NCBI GenBank assembly: GCA_024704765.1
Contig: JAKMXF010000332.1
Location: 416,018-480,017 of the forward strand
Reading direction: 5' to 3'
Length of the DNA: 64,000 nt
From: Oopsacas minuta
Taxonomy: Eukaryota > Porifera > Hexactinellida > Lyssacinosida > Leucopsacidae
Under the pieces are notes generated by a model. That model was given only the letters and a program-made list of their open reading frames with translations, made no database searches and was not told the origin of the DNA. Position numbers and translations under genes: made by a program. This document shows, in pieces, positions 13,970 through 25,902 of this stretch; positions within the stretch are counted from its first letter, which is position 1; each line of letters opens with the position of its first letter.

Positions 13970-15129
13970 TTTCGGAGACCCTTTGGTTATTGAGAAATGA
14001 ACTATCAATCAATAATAAAAATTCATAATACCGCATTGCTTTGCATCAGCGTTGGGTGATTAAGAAATGGCTGACGAAGCTTACGGAATAGGGAAAGTAA
14101 ATATATCGAACGATCTTATCTTCCCGAATAATTAGCTATAAATTGAAAATTGTAGAATTAGAGAAAATTCAAGAGACGCATACAAAACATATCTCAGGAG
14201 TGAAAAACTATCCAAAATTAGATAGAGAGGTAAATTCAACCAAATTAGGAAATTTACGAGCTTCCCCATCCACGCCAGCCCCAAAATTTCTCCCTCGTCC
14301 GAATAATTTACAATCAATGAAATTGTCATACTTTTGTGGAGATGGTGGACATGGAGAAAGCGATTTAAACTGTATGAAATTATAGATGGCTGAGGCGAGA
14401 CTGATAAATCGATTACTCGCTCGAATAATACACGGATATTGTGTGAATAATTATTCCATTTCAAATAAATAGATTTTCATTATTGCAGCCATGTAGTTTT
14501 TACAAATAATGCCCCAAATAGAATCGCTAACGCTAGGGCCAGTAGAAGGTAGCTTACAACCTCTTTGTAGGAATTGAAAATGGATTCGATATATAAAGAA
14601 ACAGCTGAAGCGCTCTTGGATCTAGAAAAGGAACATAAAAATACTATGTGCGCCGTACTCACAAGAAAACAATTCAAGATAAATCCAACTTTTGTTATAG
14701 CAATTGATTATTACACATCTAGCACGCATTCTGATGAGACAGAAATGATTTAAATAGAATGAAAGGAAGTCACATTTTGAAATATTGATTCCACTTGAAG
14801 TAATGAAACAATTTGGTTCAATTGAAGGAGTGTAAAATGTGAAAAAAAAGAACACAATCTTTGATATAGAGGGCAAATTTTGGATATCATTTTCCTCGAA
14901 TAGCAAGTAACCCTTCTTAGAATAATCGCACCCTGAAGGATCCTCGAAATATATAATCGTCCCCAGGTACTATTCGAGAATTACTGTACATTGAAAATAG
15001 GCACAAACCATATTCAAAAAGACTCGTACAAAAGTTTGGATTTCTAGATTTACAAATGAGAAGGATTTGTAGAGTCGCAAATGATTTCTGATTAAAGTGA
15101 TAAAAATAACCTAGTCCATTCATGGATGG
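13970..15129. other. Intron 2 stretch, no gene recognised
   Basis: Short open frames occur on both strands (for example plus 14143-14385 and minus 14906-14622). None shows a recognisable motif or reads like a conserved protein, and no terminal repeats were noticed. Confidence 0.4.
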
Positions 15130-15893
15130 CTAAAATATAATATAGATTTATAGATATGCAAAAGGATTTTTCAAGAGGTTTACTCTTCAGCAACAGTGTT
15201 TTGTATTTCAAATGGGGAAATTCTGATGTGAATATGTATTTAATTATGATTATTTCATGGTACACTTAACCTTAGTTGATAAATTCATTGAAATTTTGCA
15301 AATAATTCTGAATTATCCATTTCTACTCGACATTTCAAACGTTGATTATATTTAATCTATTTTGAAATATATGGAAACTAAATGCTATGACGTAATTGAA
15401 ATTACTTTGTATATTCTATAATTCATTGAGTAATTCATACTGAGTCAACTGAGATCAAACAGTTGATAAGGCAGTAATCTGTATACGTTACTATAGTTAG
15501 AATGGATTAGAATGTTTCATTAAATCTATGTGCTTAGTACAAATCTAATAGAGACTCGATTCAAACAAACCAGATTTCAAATCTAAATATCCCAAAAAGT
15601 TTTGACAATTTTAACACTATATTTCATACACATAAACGTCCATACAGCAAGAATCCATGGCCATGTTTATGGAAAAATATTTGTTTAGGTATCCTATACT
15701 TATATGTGAATTACTGCTAGTTAGATGCACCAATTTCTATTAGAAAAAATATGTTTATACAATATATTCATTTTCATAAAAGCCCATATCTCTTCTTTCG
15801 AATGGTCCCAAAATATTACATTCTGACCTTGGTAAGTTGGTCAAATTTATGGTTGAAGTATACTGGTCGAATATTGAGCTAACTTCACACTTG
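15130..15893 (+). repeat. Interspersed ~760-bp repeat, copy A
   Basis: This stretch of Mcm3 intron 2 is repeated in the same orientation at 56453-57223. Shared blocks include TTTACTCTTCAGCAACAGT, CCTTAGTTGATAAATTCATT, CAGTAATCT..GTTACTATAGTTAGAATGGATT, AAAAAGTTTTGACAATTTTA and GTTAGATGCACCAATTTCTA, in the same order and spacing. By eye the copies are about 80% identical with small indels. No open frame is maintained, although a minus-strand peptide GPFERRD is shared near the right end. I do not recognise the family and see no terminal inverted repeats or poly(A) tail. Confidence 0.8.
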
Positions 15894-16014
15894 TGAAGGC
15901 GATATATATTATCAAACAAATGGGGCAAATGATGCAGCATTGTGGCCACTCAAGTTCCCCTCAAAACGCCCTTGTTGCGGCCTATGAGTAACTTTATAGG
16001 TTATGAGAAATTAC

Positions 16015-16394
16015 CTATGAGTAGAATGTTAATATCTCCTCTTAGTCTGGTTCCATTCTGTAAAGTCTTTTCAACACCACCCAATAATAGACATAGAATA
16101 GCTTTCTTCACAAAAGGATGGCCAGATATTGATGGAGCTATGGAATTGGAAAGAATTTGAAAAATATTTGATAATTTACTCACATTTCGGATTTTAGATA
16201 CATCATCTGAAGATAGTTGAGGGATTTCCTCTTTAGAAATTTGTATATTATTTACAAAAATAACGGTACGAAACGAACCAGAAGTATAGCCTGCTCGTTT
16301 ATTGGGAATACAACAGTAAATACCGTATAGATAAATTCGATCACCAGCCTTAGCAAGATCCACAAGGTCCTCTTCTAAAATTGCATCAATTGAC
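16015..16394 (-). CDS. Mcm3: MCM3 helicase subunit, exon 2 (OB-fold to Walker A)
   Basis: Encodes residues 214-339 and parts of codons 213 and 340. The acceptor is GTACTTTAG before GTCAATTG and the donor is CATAG before GTAATTTC. It starts with SIDAILEEDLVDLAKAGDRI, the end of the MCM OB-fold, followed by the MCM3-typical GYTSGSFRTVIFVNN strand. The ATPase domain begins at about PSISGHPFVKKAILCLLLGG and ends in GDINILLIG, whose last glycine is the first residue of Walker A. A 46-nt internal segment looks like a minimal intron (GTGAGT..CCATAG), but reading through it gives the conserved IFQILSNSIAPSI, so it is coding. Confidence 0.95.
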
Positions 16395-17094
16395 CTAAAG
16401 TACATATTGGATTAAAATACACAAAAAGGTAATTAGATGAATTTACTCAATTATGTCATCAGCTCTTGGGTGTGGCATGACATGAAGCGCTCATATACTG
16501 AATTTGAAGGTAATCTAAATGCCTGGTTGAAGATATTAAAGGGAAGGCTTGTCAAAATTATACCACTCGGAGTACAAGTATGAGCTCCCTTGAATCTTGA
16601 ATGGGGGGCACCAGAAAGATAGAATGATATATAGAAATTGATAATCAAGATATTTCTGCCAAACGACAGAAAAAGATAGATGCCTGGATCTCTATTAATC
16701 ATAATGGATTTAGCAAGAAAGAAGAAATATGTAAAACCTGGGCCACCAGTAGTTTATCATATTCTTGAGATGAGAATATAGGTCTTGGCAAAGCGTTAAG
16801 GATTTTACCGAACAAACGTGAGTAGGAAGGGCATTACTTTTCACTAATGCTCTTACTAGTCATATCGTGATGAAGTTGGCAAGAGAAATTTGACGAAGCT
16901 ATAAATGATGAGATTCACGAAGCTCTTAAATATTGGACTGTAATGGTTGGACCAACAATGGCCAAAAATTATGAATCCATTGAGAATTTGAGAGGGATTC
17001 GGGGAATATTTAGACAGTATACTTGTCGAACATAATAATCAAGTACATTGAAAACTATTCTGAATAAAGGAAAAGGAATTGTCAATTAGAAGGG

Positions 17095-17240
17095 TGGAAT
17101 CTTAGTTACAGTGAGTGGAGATAATAATAGTGGAGGTTGTGGCAGCTATTTCCAACATTCGTTATAGAAAATTCACAAATTATAGGATTTGATTGCCTCG
17201 TACACTCGGTCCATTTACAATTGTGGTTATCACAATGATA
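17095..17240 (+). pseudogene. hAT transposase scrap
   Basis: One frame reads TVSGDNNSGG and, after frame changes, VVAAIS and CLVHSVHLQLWLSQ. This resembles the hAT catalytic region around the second aspartate and the following Cys/His-x-Leu-x-Leu segment of ZBED-like transposases. The surrounding sequence (about 16880-17340) is too decayed to extend it, and no ends are seen. It directly abuts the MULE that begins at 17401. Confidence 0.4.
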
Positions 17241-17408
17241 TGCGTGAATGAACTCATTAATATCACAATTCATACAACATTACAATAATCATGAAAACAG
17301 TAAAAAGGTATAAAATCTTCAATATTGTCAGATAAGGGAAAATCAATGCTTGAAACAGATAAAGTAAAATGCTAACCGATGGAGTTATATACATAATATT
17401 GGGTTGAC

Positions 17409-17572
17409 TGAATAAGACCGAATTTGCAGTGTGAAAAAATATTTTTCCAATACTGGAATAAGACCGAATGGAATAAGACCGAATTTAATTCAAGACTGGA
17501 ATAAGACCGAATGGAATAATACCGAATGAAATAAGACCGAATAGAATAAGACCGAATGGAATAAGACCGAAT
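17409..17572 (+). repeat. Left tandem array of the MULE, 15-bp unit
   Basis: Eight copies of GGAATAAGACCGAAT or close variants: 17409-17423, 17455-17484 (two) and 17498-17572 (five in exact register), plus two TTAATTCAAGACTGG spacers. It is the inverted partner of the array at 19478-19627. Confidence 0.95.
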
Positions 17573-17673
17573 TTAATTCAAGACTGGATGAATAATGATA
17601 ATGCGTCGTAACAAAATACAGATAAATATATGAAAAGTGAAATGAGTGAACACATAAGTTAGAGAATGAGAGA

Positions 17674-19313
17674 TCACAAAAAGATTTTGATGAAGTTTTC
17701 TATAGGTTCTCTACAAATAGGGCAGTTGTTATTATCAGAGTTAACAATCCTCTCTGTACAGCTGAAGCAAGTTTGAGCATGACGGCAGGGCATAATTAGT
17801 GTATCTGGAACATTCACTAAACATATTCTACACATGTTTGAGTTTTGTTCTGTACTCACATCTTGAATCAAATCTTCCTCTTTATTTTCTGTATCTACAT
17901 CTTCAACTGATTCAATAAACCCTTCAAATCTCGCAAACTGGGATTTATATTGATGAGTTATAGTTTTCAAATAATTATTTGGAGTAATATCACCATTAAT
18001 TAGTTGTTGTTGTAGCGCGTCTATATATTTCTCCTTCTGAATAGTTACTGGCCTTTTCTTACGCCTTATTGGAACATGATTATCAATTCTTTCGATGTCT
18101 TTTTCGGTTGTTTGAATTACTTTATTCAAGTTTTTGATAAAATCCCAGTAATTAGGGTTATGGGATTTAAATTTTCTTTTCAAATTTGCATGAAAGCTCT
18201 CTAGATCGTTTGTGGTACGTATCTCTGTATGGAAAACTGATAGTCTAGAAGGACCAACTTGACCCAGCCAGTATCGCTCATAATATTTTAACAGTTTAAT
18301 TACGTTTTCATTCTCAGAATGTGGTAACAAAGGCTTTTCTTGGGTTTATGCAACTAAACATCGGAACAATAAGATCTGACGGAAGTAGTGGCAAACACAT
18401 TAACTGTTCAACCCACTGTCTAAATTCTAGGTTTGAGATGTAAGCATTTGATAAACCCTTTTTGAGAATCCCAGTTTTGTATAGCGCTCTATCATAGTGA
18501 AATAAGCAGCCGCTGACCCTTGCATAGGGAAAACCTTTCGCAAATGAACTGTACATTGAACTCTCAAAGTCCGTCTTAATGATAGAAGCAATAAATGGTA
18601 GAATTTCAATGACTTTTGCTACAACTTTATCATAAAGCGTACCTGTCTTTTTTGACATCAAAATATGAATAGCAGGCAATGAGTGAGACTTGTACTGCAA
18701 GAATATATTTAACAATTGATAAAATTGCTTGGGAACCACATAAAAAGTAGCATCTGCTTGCAATTCTGTTTGGTCAGTCGGATGCAAGTAGTTTTTCCAT
18801 TTAGGGCTCATAAATGCAATCGCTACTTCATCTAATTCTTCAATGGAGAAAGCATGATAGATCTTAAATTCTTCACCAGGATCTTCCATTAAGGACATCG
18901 CAGTTCGAGCATTTAATGGAACTTTGGTGTGCAGAATCTTTTTCGTTTATACATCGTGCTTTCTAATTGTGCAAAGCTTATGAAACCACCAACTTCAGAT
19001 TGATTCACTTCATCATCAAATATTTCCCGAAGTGATCCTTGTGAATATATTCGGATTTGCGTTTGAGTTTAGATGTAACTTTCATTATCTCTATTTCTCT
19101 TTCTGTAGATTCGTGATTATCATGCTCATTTAGTAGTGAAAAATAATTAGTTTCGAGAGTAATTTTTGCCCTAGCAGTACAGCCATACTTATATTTGACG
19201 CATCTTAAATATCTCACACCTTTCACATCTTTGTCCTTAATGTAAGCATTCGCTCCGTTTTGATAAAGCAACGAGCCTTTTCGATGACCGTCCAAAATTT
19301 CGTAATTTGTCAT
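17674..19313 (-). pseudogene. MULE transposase with FLYWCH finger and C-terminal RING finger
   Basis: Domain order on the minus strand: a FLYWCH-like finger (19313-19005) with GSLLYQNGANAYI, LRCVKYKYGCTARAKI and HDNH; the MULE RNase H-like core (18898-18314) with LQADATFYVVPKQF, IIKTDFESSM and the C-x2-H motif GCLFHYDRALY; then TTNDLESFHANLKRKF, a typical MULE segment; and a basic/acidic linker. The last 53 codons (17835-17677) form a C3HC4 RING: CRIC, PCRHAQTCFSC, CPICREPIE, with the hydrophobic tail IKIFL as in IAP-type E3 ligases. Breaks: frameshifts near 19025 and 18325 and a stop near 18915. Known: MULE transposases cut and paste the element; RING domains usually recruit ubiquitin-conjugating enzymes. 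Ligase activity here is inference. Confidence 0.88.
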
Positions 19314-19477
19314 TATTTAGAAATACAAATGATACTTGTATGAATTGCTAATTATGCAGTTGGATTAAAAAGTTGTGAATAATCACTATTAATATATTTA
19401 CCCCAGAAACCTTCAAGAAGTATTGTAAACATATCTATATGGTATCCTTTAGAAAATTGTTAATTGACTTGAATTAA

Positions 19478-19627
19478 ATTCGGTCTCATTCCATTCGGTC
19501 TCATTCCATTCGGTCTTATTCTATTCGGTCTTATTCCATTCGGTCTTATTCTATTCGGTCTTATTCCATTCGGTCTTATTCTATTCGGTCTTATTCCATT
19601 CGGTCTTATTCTAGTCGGTCTTATTCA
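19478..19627 (-). repeat. Right tandem array of the MULE, 15-bp unit
   Basis: Ten uninterrupted 15-bp copies (reverse complement of GGAATAAGACCGAAT). After two initial CTCATTCC copies, the unit ends alternate TTATTCT/TTATTCC, suggesting later duplication of a 30-bp dimer. Confidence 0.95.
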
Positions 19628-19643
19628 TGTTTCCCATAATATT

Positions 19644-22392
19644 TGCAAAAGGATTTAGTGAATTTAAGATTTGCACGGATTCGATTCAAAAGATTCCTCA
19701 AATGTTGCAGATGGAGTTAGGTTGTGGTTTCAGGTTGGAGAAAAATTATGAGGAGTTTGGTATAGTCAACATTTGTCACTAGTAAAGGTGTAAAATTGAA
19801 ATACAGATTGATTTACGGTAAATAATTAGATCTATTATCGTAATCAGTTTAAAATTTCATATCGTTTAGGGTGGTCAGATGGAAAAATTCGGAAATAAAT
19901 TGGTAGTGGCAATGCAACAAGGTCTCAGGGCTGTGTCAACATTTCATTCTCAAAACATATCCAAATATCATCGAATGACCATTTGTTCGACGCCGCACGA
20001 ATGAGTCTAGTTATGCACATATCAGCCCTCTAAACGACCTTATAATACTCTTAAAATTTGTTCACATATTTCTTCCAAATACATGAAAACATCGATTGTT
20101 TGTGATAGAAATACAAAAAAGAAGGTATAATACATGATTAATAGGTAGATCGAAGGTATTTGACTAAGTCATATACCCAATGTTGATCAGCAATTTTCAG
20201 GTTGAATAGTCTAATACATTCTGAATAATTGCGAAATATAACTCGTGGAAATTGGGATAACCCAAATTCTATAAACTAGAACTCAGTCTATTGTGACTCT
20301 GAAATGTTTGCTAGTGTGACAAGTGGTTTAGCACATGTAATAGTAATAAATTCTCTCCCTCAAAATCGGTAAATTTGAGTACAACTGCGTTGTTCGATGC
20401 CTAATTGATAATTCTTCAAAAACCGGAATGTATTGAAAGTCTAAAAGTATATCACTTGATTTCCAATTAGGATTCATTATAATTCTCAAGAAATTTTCAA
20501 TGGTTAGAAAGTTCGAAAAATTTTGTAATTGTTCTTTTCCCAGAACTAGTCCCTATATAATTATCTTATATGACCGAATCTTATTGTTTGATTTAGAAAT
20601 ACAAACTGAGTGATTCTCTCAAAAATAATGAAATTTTTACATTATGACTTAATGCCCAAAAATCTGTTATAGAAAAAGGTTTCATATTTGATACAGGTCG
20701 CTATTAAAATGTACACCGAAGCCCAGCTTGATTTTTTTACAGTTGACTTTCAGAATAATAATAACGATTTAACTTATAGAGCTCACATTCATTCGCAAAC
20801 TTCTCAAAATGACTACATCCCAACATGTAGTTTTCGTTGATTATTCTATTCCACTTATTTGATATAACGTAAGTATAACTTGCTTTTGATATTTAACGAA
20901 GTATCTGTATGATACTACATTCCTAAATTGAATTCTAAATTATACAAAATATTTACGAATTAGAACTATCGCTGAGCTTAATTTTCCAAATTTCGACGTG
21001 ATGCAACTCAATTCTTCAAAAATAATTTGGCATTCGTTGTGATATGATGTTCCTTACGGTAGAACCTCGTCAAGACGAATTTGTACAAGGATTAGTAAAT
21101 AAAGATTTCGGAAAATTCGGGAACTTTTACTGATTCATTGTCACAAGATAAATGATTCAAAATAGGCAAAAGTGTTATCCAAAATATATTACGTATAGTT
21201 GGCGAAAAACTATATTTATCACATGCTCACATCATGCTGTGGCAATGTCTGCTTTAAGAGAAGATTCAATCCTGATATCGGACTAAGTCATGAATGAATA
21301 ATTGAGAGAATTTATAAATAAATGTAAATTTTATCGTTTCCTGAATCAGTTAAATATCTAAGTAAAGCTAAAGCAGGTCTTAGGTCATATAGCCCAAGTC
21401 TGGCATTAAACTTGGCCAGAGAATTTCTAGATTTACCTTTTCTTAAATACGCTTTAGGTCCAAATTCGTAGACACGAATCCCAACTCAAGTTTCAATCTC
21501 TTAAGCTTGTTCATAATATTTCAACAATTCATACATGTTGATCTTACAGGTAACACACGCTTACTGCCGAGGAATCACAATAGTATTTAGGTTTCCCTTA
21601 ACATGATAGATTCATGCGAAGTGTAGACTTTCATTGTCCTAAGTAAGCAGAACTAACAACTAAATTAAAATAAGGCAACAATTAAAGTTTCAAATTATGG
21701 TTTCCTAATAGATAGTTTTAGGACTGAAATATTCAGGTTCATCATAAGTCAGAGTTTGAGTTAGCAAATTATGAAATCAATAGGATATGGTAGTAATTTT
21801 CTGGGCGAAATGATATGTAATGCCTCAGATAATTCCTTGTATGAGATCCATCTGAAGATGCATGGGTGATGTGGCTCATTATCATTATCTCATTATTTTG
21901 TGACGTATCCGCATAATACTCGAAATTTTAGACCCCGGAGTACTACGTGCAGCGTCAAATTTATTCCGTTTATATCTAGTATGCATTAGTGCAGATCTTC
22001 CCTGCACTATTTATTGCTGGAAGAATTTTGTTTTTGAGACAAAACTTTTGTATTTCGGCGAAATGTGTCAGACAATTCTCCCCACCTACCATATGCCTCA
22101 TTACTCAAAATATATATGATGATTCACTTTTTTCCACAGTGGGTTATCCGCTCCCAGTAGGGGAAACTTTCTTGTTTAAATCTTATCGATGTATAGATTT
22201 TAAATGATTAGAAATAGAATTGCTTTTTATTGGAATCAACTTTCATGAGTGTTGTACCATCTCAAAGTCCCACCAAATTGTGTGAATTTTGGGCCTTTTG
22301 AAACCGTTTTTGTTCACCCAACATAAATAAGTACAAATAAGTTTCCATTCTTCAAAACACTGTCAAATTTATACAGGGTATAGTTCTAAAGT
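19644..22392. other. Intron 1 stretch, no gene recognised
   Basis: 2.7 kb of AT-rich sequence. A 72-codon plus frame (21989-22207) has no recognisable motif. No inverted repeats, arrays or transposon termini were noticed. Confidence 0.45.
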
Positions 22393-22394
22393 TA

Positions 22395-23698
22395 CAGGGC
22401 GTCTAATAAGTTCTGTTATACATTTTCGCGCCTTAGACAGTAGCTATTAATATACTTATGAAATAATCTTCTAGATTTTCATGTAGCATTTTTGGTGCTC
22501 TTACGAATTATACCAAGTATATATCATTCAAGTTGATGATTTCCCAGATAATCTTGTTAGAAGAAATTCGTTCAAAAATTGTCACTTTTCGCGAATCTGG
22601 GTTTAGCAACAGTGAAATTCTAAAAAGGCTAAAAAATGATAAAGCCAATCCCATGTTGATCCATCGCACAATAAAACGATATATAGAGACTGGAAGCGTG
22701 CTGACAGGAAGCGAATTGGTCGTCCAAGATCCGCTCGCACACCAGCCCTGAAGAATAGTGTTAGATGTTGAATCCTGAGGAATCCCCCCGTTCAATGCGA
22801 AAAATGTCTTGTGAATTCTATGTCAATCACGAAACGATGCGAAATTGGTTGTAGAGGACCTAGGAAGGAAGTCCTATAAGATGAAAAACGTACACCATCT
22901 TAACGACTCCATATGTCGTAAGCGACTCGAAAGATGCATACAATTAAAAGCCTGATTCACTCCTGGGACTGAAGATCAGATTTTCTTCTCAGATGAGAAG
23001 CTGTTCACAGTTGAGGAGGTAAGCAGCCGTCAAACGAGCTTATACTTGCTTCTCGAAGTCAGGATATCCCAGATAGCATCAAGTACATTGATAGAGTCCA
23101 GAAGCCTCTTTCCTCTGATGGTATGGGCGGGAGTGTCGGCAGACTCACGGACAAACCTGATTTTTGTCTCCCAAGGAGTGAAAATAAACTCTCAGACGTA
23201 CAGAGAGATGGGCTTGGAGCCTGAAATTGCGTCTGCTGGTGAGAAGCTCTTTCAAAACCATCCTTGGACTTACCAACAAGACTCTGCGCCTGCAGATGTT
23301 TCAAAAGTATCCCAGGGTTGGTTCCGAGAGCAAAATATCGATTTCATAAGGATGAATGGTCACCATCAAGCCCAGATTTAAACCCACTCGACTATTCTGT
23401 TTGGGCAAACTTGGAGAGCAGGGCCTGTGCGAAATTTCACATGAGTTTGGAGTCCCTCAAAGATAGTTTGTTGAGTGAATGGCAGAAAATCCCACAGGAG
23501 GGGCTGCGAAAAGCTGTCCATCAGTTTCGGGGCAGACTAACTTCCGTAATTCATAAAAGGGAGGGTATATTGAATGATATTTGTAATATGTAATTAGTAA
23601 CATAAGTCCTAAGAAAATAGAAGGTTTCATGGTTTTGCAATAGATAAATTTGAAATAATTGGGGAATTGATATATAACAGAACTTATTAGACACCCTG
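22395..23698 (+). mobile_element. Tc1/mariner-superfamily element (DD37D type), complete ends
   Basis: The inverted ends are CAGGGCGTCTAATAAGTTCT on the left and, as reverse complement, CAGGGTGTCTAATAAGTTCT on the right. Both are flanked by the TA target duplication (22393-22394 and 23699-23700). The 1,304-bp length and a single plus-strand transposase pseudogene fit a full-length but inactive Tc1/mariner copy inserted in Mcm3 intron 1. Confidence 0.92.
22533..23592 (+). pseudogene. Tc1/mariner transposase pseudogene (DD37D)
   Basis: The N-terminal frame has a helix-turn-helix (GFSNSEILKRLKNDKANPML, then IHRTIKRYIETGS). After stops the catalytic region reads LFPLMVWAGVSADSRT and WTYQQDSAPADVSK, and in a shifted frame DEWSPSSPDLNPLDYSVW. 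The aspartates QQD and PLD are 37 residues apart once the frameshift near 23350 is allowed for. This is the spacing of the DD37D (maT-like) group. The C-terminal helix LRKAVHQFRGRLTSVI is intact. At least two frameshifts and several stops make it non-functional. Confidence 0.87.
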
Positions 23699-25902
23699 TA
23701 CTTTTACAACTCAAACCCAATTTCTGTGAAATTCAATTAATATTCTCTACTTAAACTTTGTGGTGACACAACATATTAATGGGTTATATAATGAATGCAA
23801 TATTATCTAGCAAATGAAATTCAATTATTTTGACAACCGAACTGAAAATTTAAGTATTTGGCAGACAAAGCAATAAATTTGACAATGCATATTTTTGATC
23901 TAATATATATACACATACATGTATGTATAATTCCATTAAAATTTAAAATTCGGTCGCAGCTTCGTTTCCACAATACTTTATGGCAGAACCTACTGATTAT
24001 GAAACATTGTAGCCAGCGACAAAAAGAAAGTGGTATGGGAAGAGATAAATATTATTACAACATTAGAAGAGGGCCGAGAGTTAATTGAAACTCTCAAGTT
24101 TATGGCAAGGAGCGTGATGAAAGCAGATTATGAGCTGTATTATTGCAAATTCAGCAGGACTATATATCTTGATTGCTCAATAAAGGCCAAAATCGAAAAA
24201 TATGATTCTGAGTACAAGGTTTACTTATTCGGTCACCACAAACATAATGAATGTAATCAAAAAGTAGAGTTGCTTAATAAAGGATTGTCTTATGAAAAGA
24301 ATCAACTGTGTTTAGAAATACTAAAATCAAACCCCTACACTCTACCTAGAAAGATTTTGATATTATGGTAAACCAAAGACCTGATCTGACGTTCGTAACA
24401 GATGATACTGTCCAGATTCGCCATTTTAAACAAATAACAAATCTAATATATTTTGTGTACATGTGGAAGACTCTCGTCAAGCGATATGCGACAAAGTCTC
24501 TAAATACCAAGATTATTCACAAGTATTTGTTCGTCAAAAACCGGAAGAAATATACATAACAAAGGGGAACTTTCTCAATGATTCAACACATGAATATGCT
24601 GAAAAACATGTCAGCTCTCAATAAGTTTATCACCTCTGATACAACTCATAGAATGAGTAAATCAAGATTAAACACTTTAGCATGCGGCTGTGTTGCGACA
24701 ATACTTTCCAGTTGATGGAGCATTTACGTAATCATGGAGTAATTTTAAACTATATTTTCCTTTTAGCTCAGTTGACGGTCAATTAGTCTATCACCTTGGC
24801 TGTATTGTATTTGTTAGGCATGAAACGGCAAAGGAATATCTAAATATGTTCCGGTCATTAAATGAAGATGTGCTTAAGATGTTTCAAATTAAACGCAAAG
24901 AGACTCTTACTCGCAGCATGAATGATAATGATGATGCTATTTTCGCTGCTATAAGGGAAGAATTTACAAGTCCGCAATTGATCTTAGGAAATTGTTATTT
25001 CCATTTAGCCCACAAGAGTTAATGTTTAAAAGCTACCTGGGTTAAGAAGGATGGAACCACAAAGGCTAATCTAAAACCAATGCTTGAATACTCACACAGA
25101 ATTCAGGTAATAATTATCAATAATTATATTTCTAGGTGATTCATTTGACAGCCTCCAAACTTGTTAAAATACTAGTTCATAATAATAATACTGTCTCATT
25201 ATCATTATATGGAATTACCAACATAAACTGAATCTACAATCGGATTGAAGTTATGGACAAATAAATTCTCAAATACCAACTCGAATTCCATGAAGAGCTT
25301 CCTCTCAGAATATGGTCCCCCAAACAAAGATGGCTGATTAGGAGGTAAAATTGGTCCCGTTATCCCAACTGATAATAATCCTCAAGAAAACTTTTCCACA
25401 CCTTTAAGAGAACACTCATGCAAACCACACATGGTGATACATTGTATCTGAAGGAAGCAATTAAATGTATTTCATCACAAAGGAAATTGGAGCCAAGAAG
25501 TCTTCAATCACATCCACTGGGTTTAGATCGTGATCCTCCCAAGCATATCCTCAGCCGTATTAGAGGATTTTTCAAAAGAGCATTTGAAATGGTAGCTTCA
25601 AGTGAGTCCGGTGGCATATTTTCAGCAGAAACATTTCCATTAGATGATTTACCAGGATAATCTTTAGAAGAATCATTGGCACAACTCGTAGAAAAGGTTA
25701 GTACATCAATAATGTGTACTGAATCCTTAATCTAACTTCGAAATCACTTGCCAAACCCTTTTACTCTTTCAAATTCAAAATAGATTATTAATCGAGCCTT
25801 TTTTGCTTTATTCCTATAGTGCTCCTGTTTCCTCTTGAAAGCAAGTTGTCATCCCATGTAAAAGTTTAAAATTTTTAAACTTTTCTTCGGAAGAATACAC
25901 TA

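Larger units (their letters stand above)
17401..19635 (-). mobile_element. MULE with tandem-array inverted ends and perfect 8-bp target duplication
   Basis: The element begins GGG and ends CCC, and is flanked by identical 8-bp direct repeats ATAATATT (17393-17400 and 19636-19643). Its inverted termini are made of a 15-bp unit, GGAATAAGACCGAAT. The left end has eight copies, five in uninterrupted register. The right end has ten uninterrupted copies in reverse complement. The spacer TTAATTCAAG also occurs in inverted form at both inner edges. Between them a minus-strand transposase pseudogene fills the 2.2-kb body. The 8-bp duplication, FLYWCH finger and transposase core point to the Mutator-like (MULE) superfamily. 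Tandem-repeat termini resemble those of foldback-type elements. Confidence 0.92.

Noticed and set aside
16097-16185. A 46-nt GTGAGT..CCATAG segment inside Mcm3 exon 2 that looks like a tiny intron
   Set aside because: Its length is not a multiple of three, so removal would shift the frame. Reading through gives the conserved MCM3 segment IFQILSNSIAPSI.
17409-19627. Regularly spaced repeats resembling a CRISPR array
   Set aside because: The 15-bp units are contiguous without unique spacers, occur as inverted arrays at the ends of a transposon, and the genome is eukaryotic.
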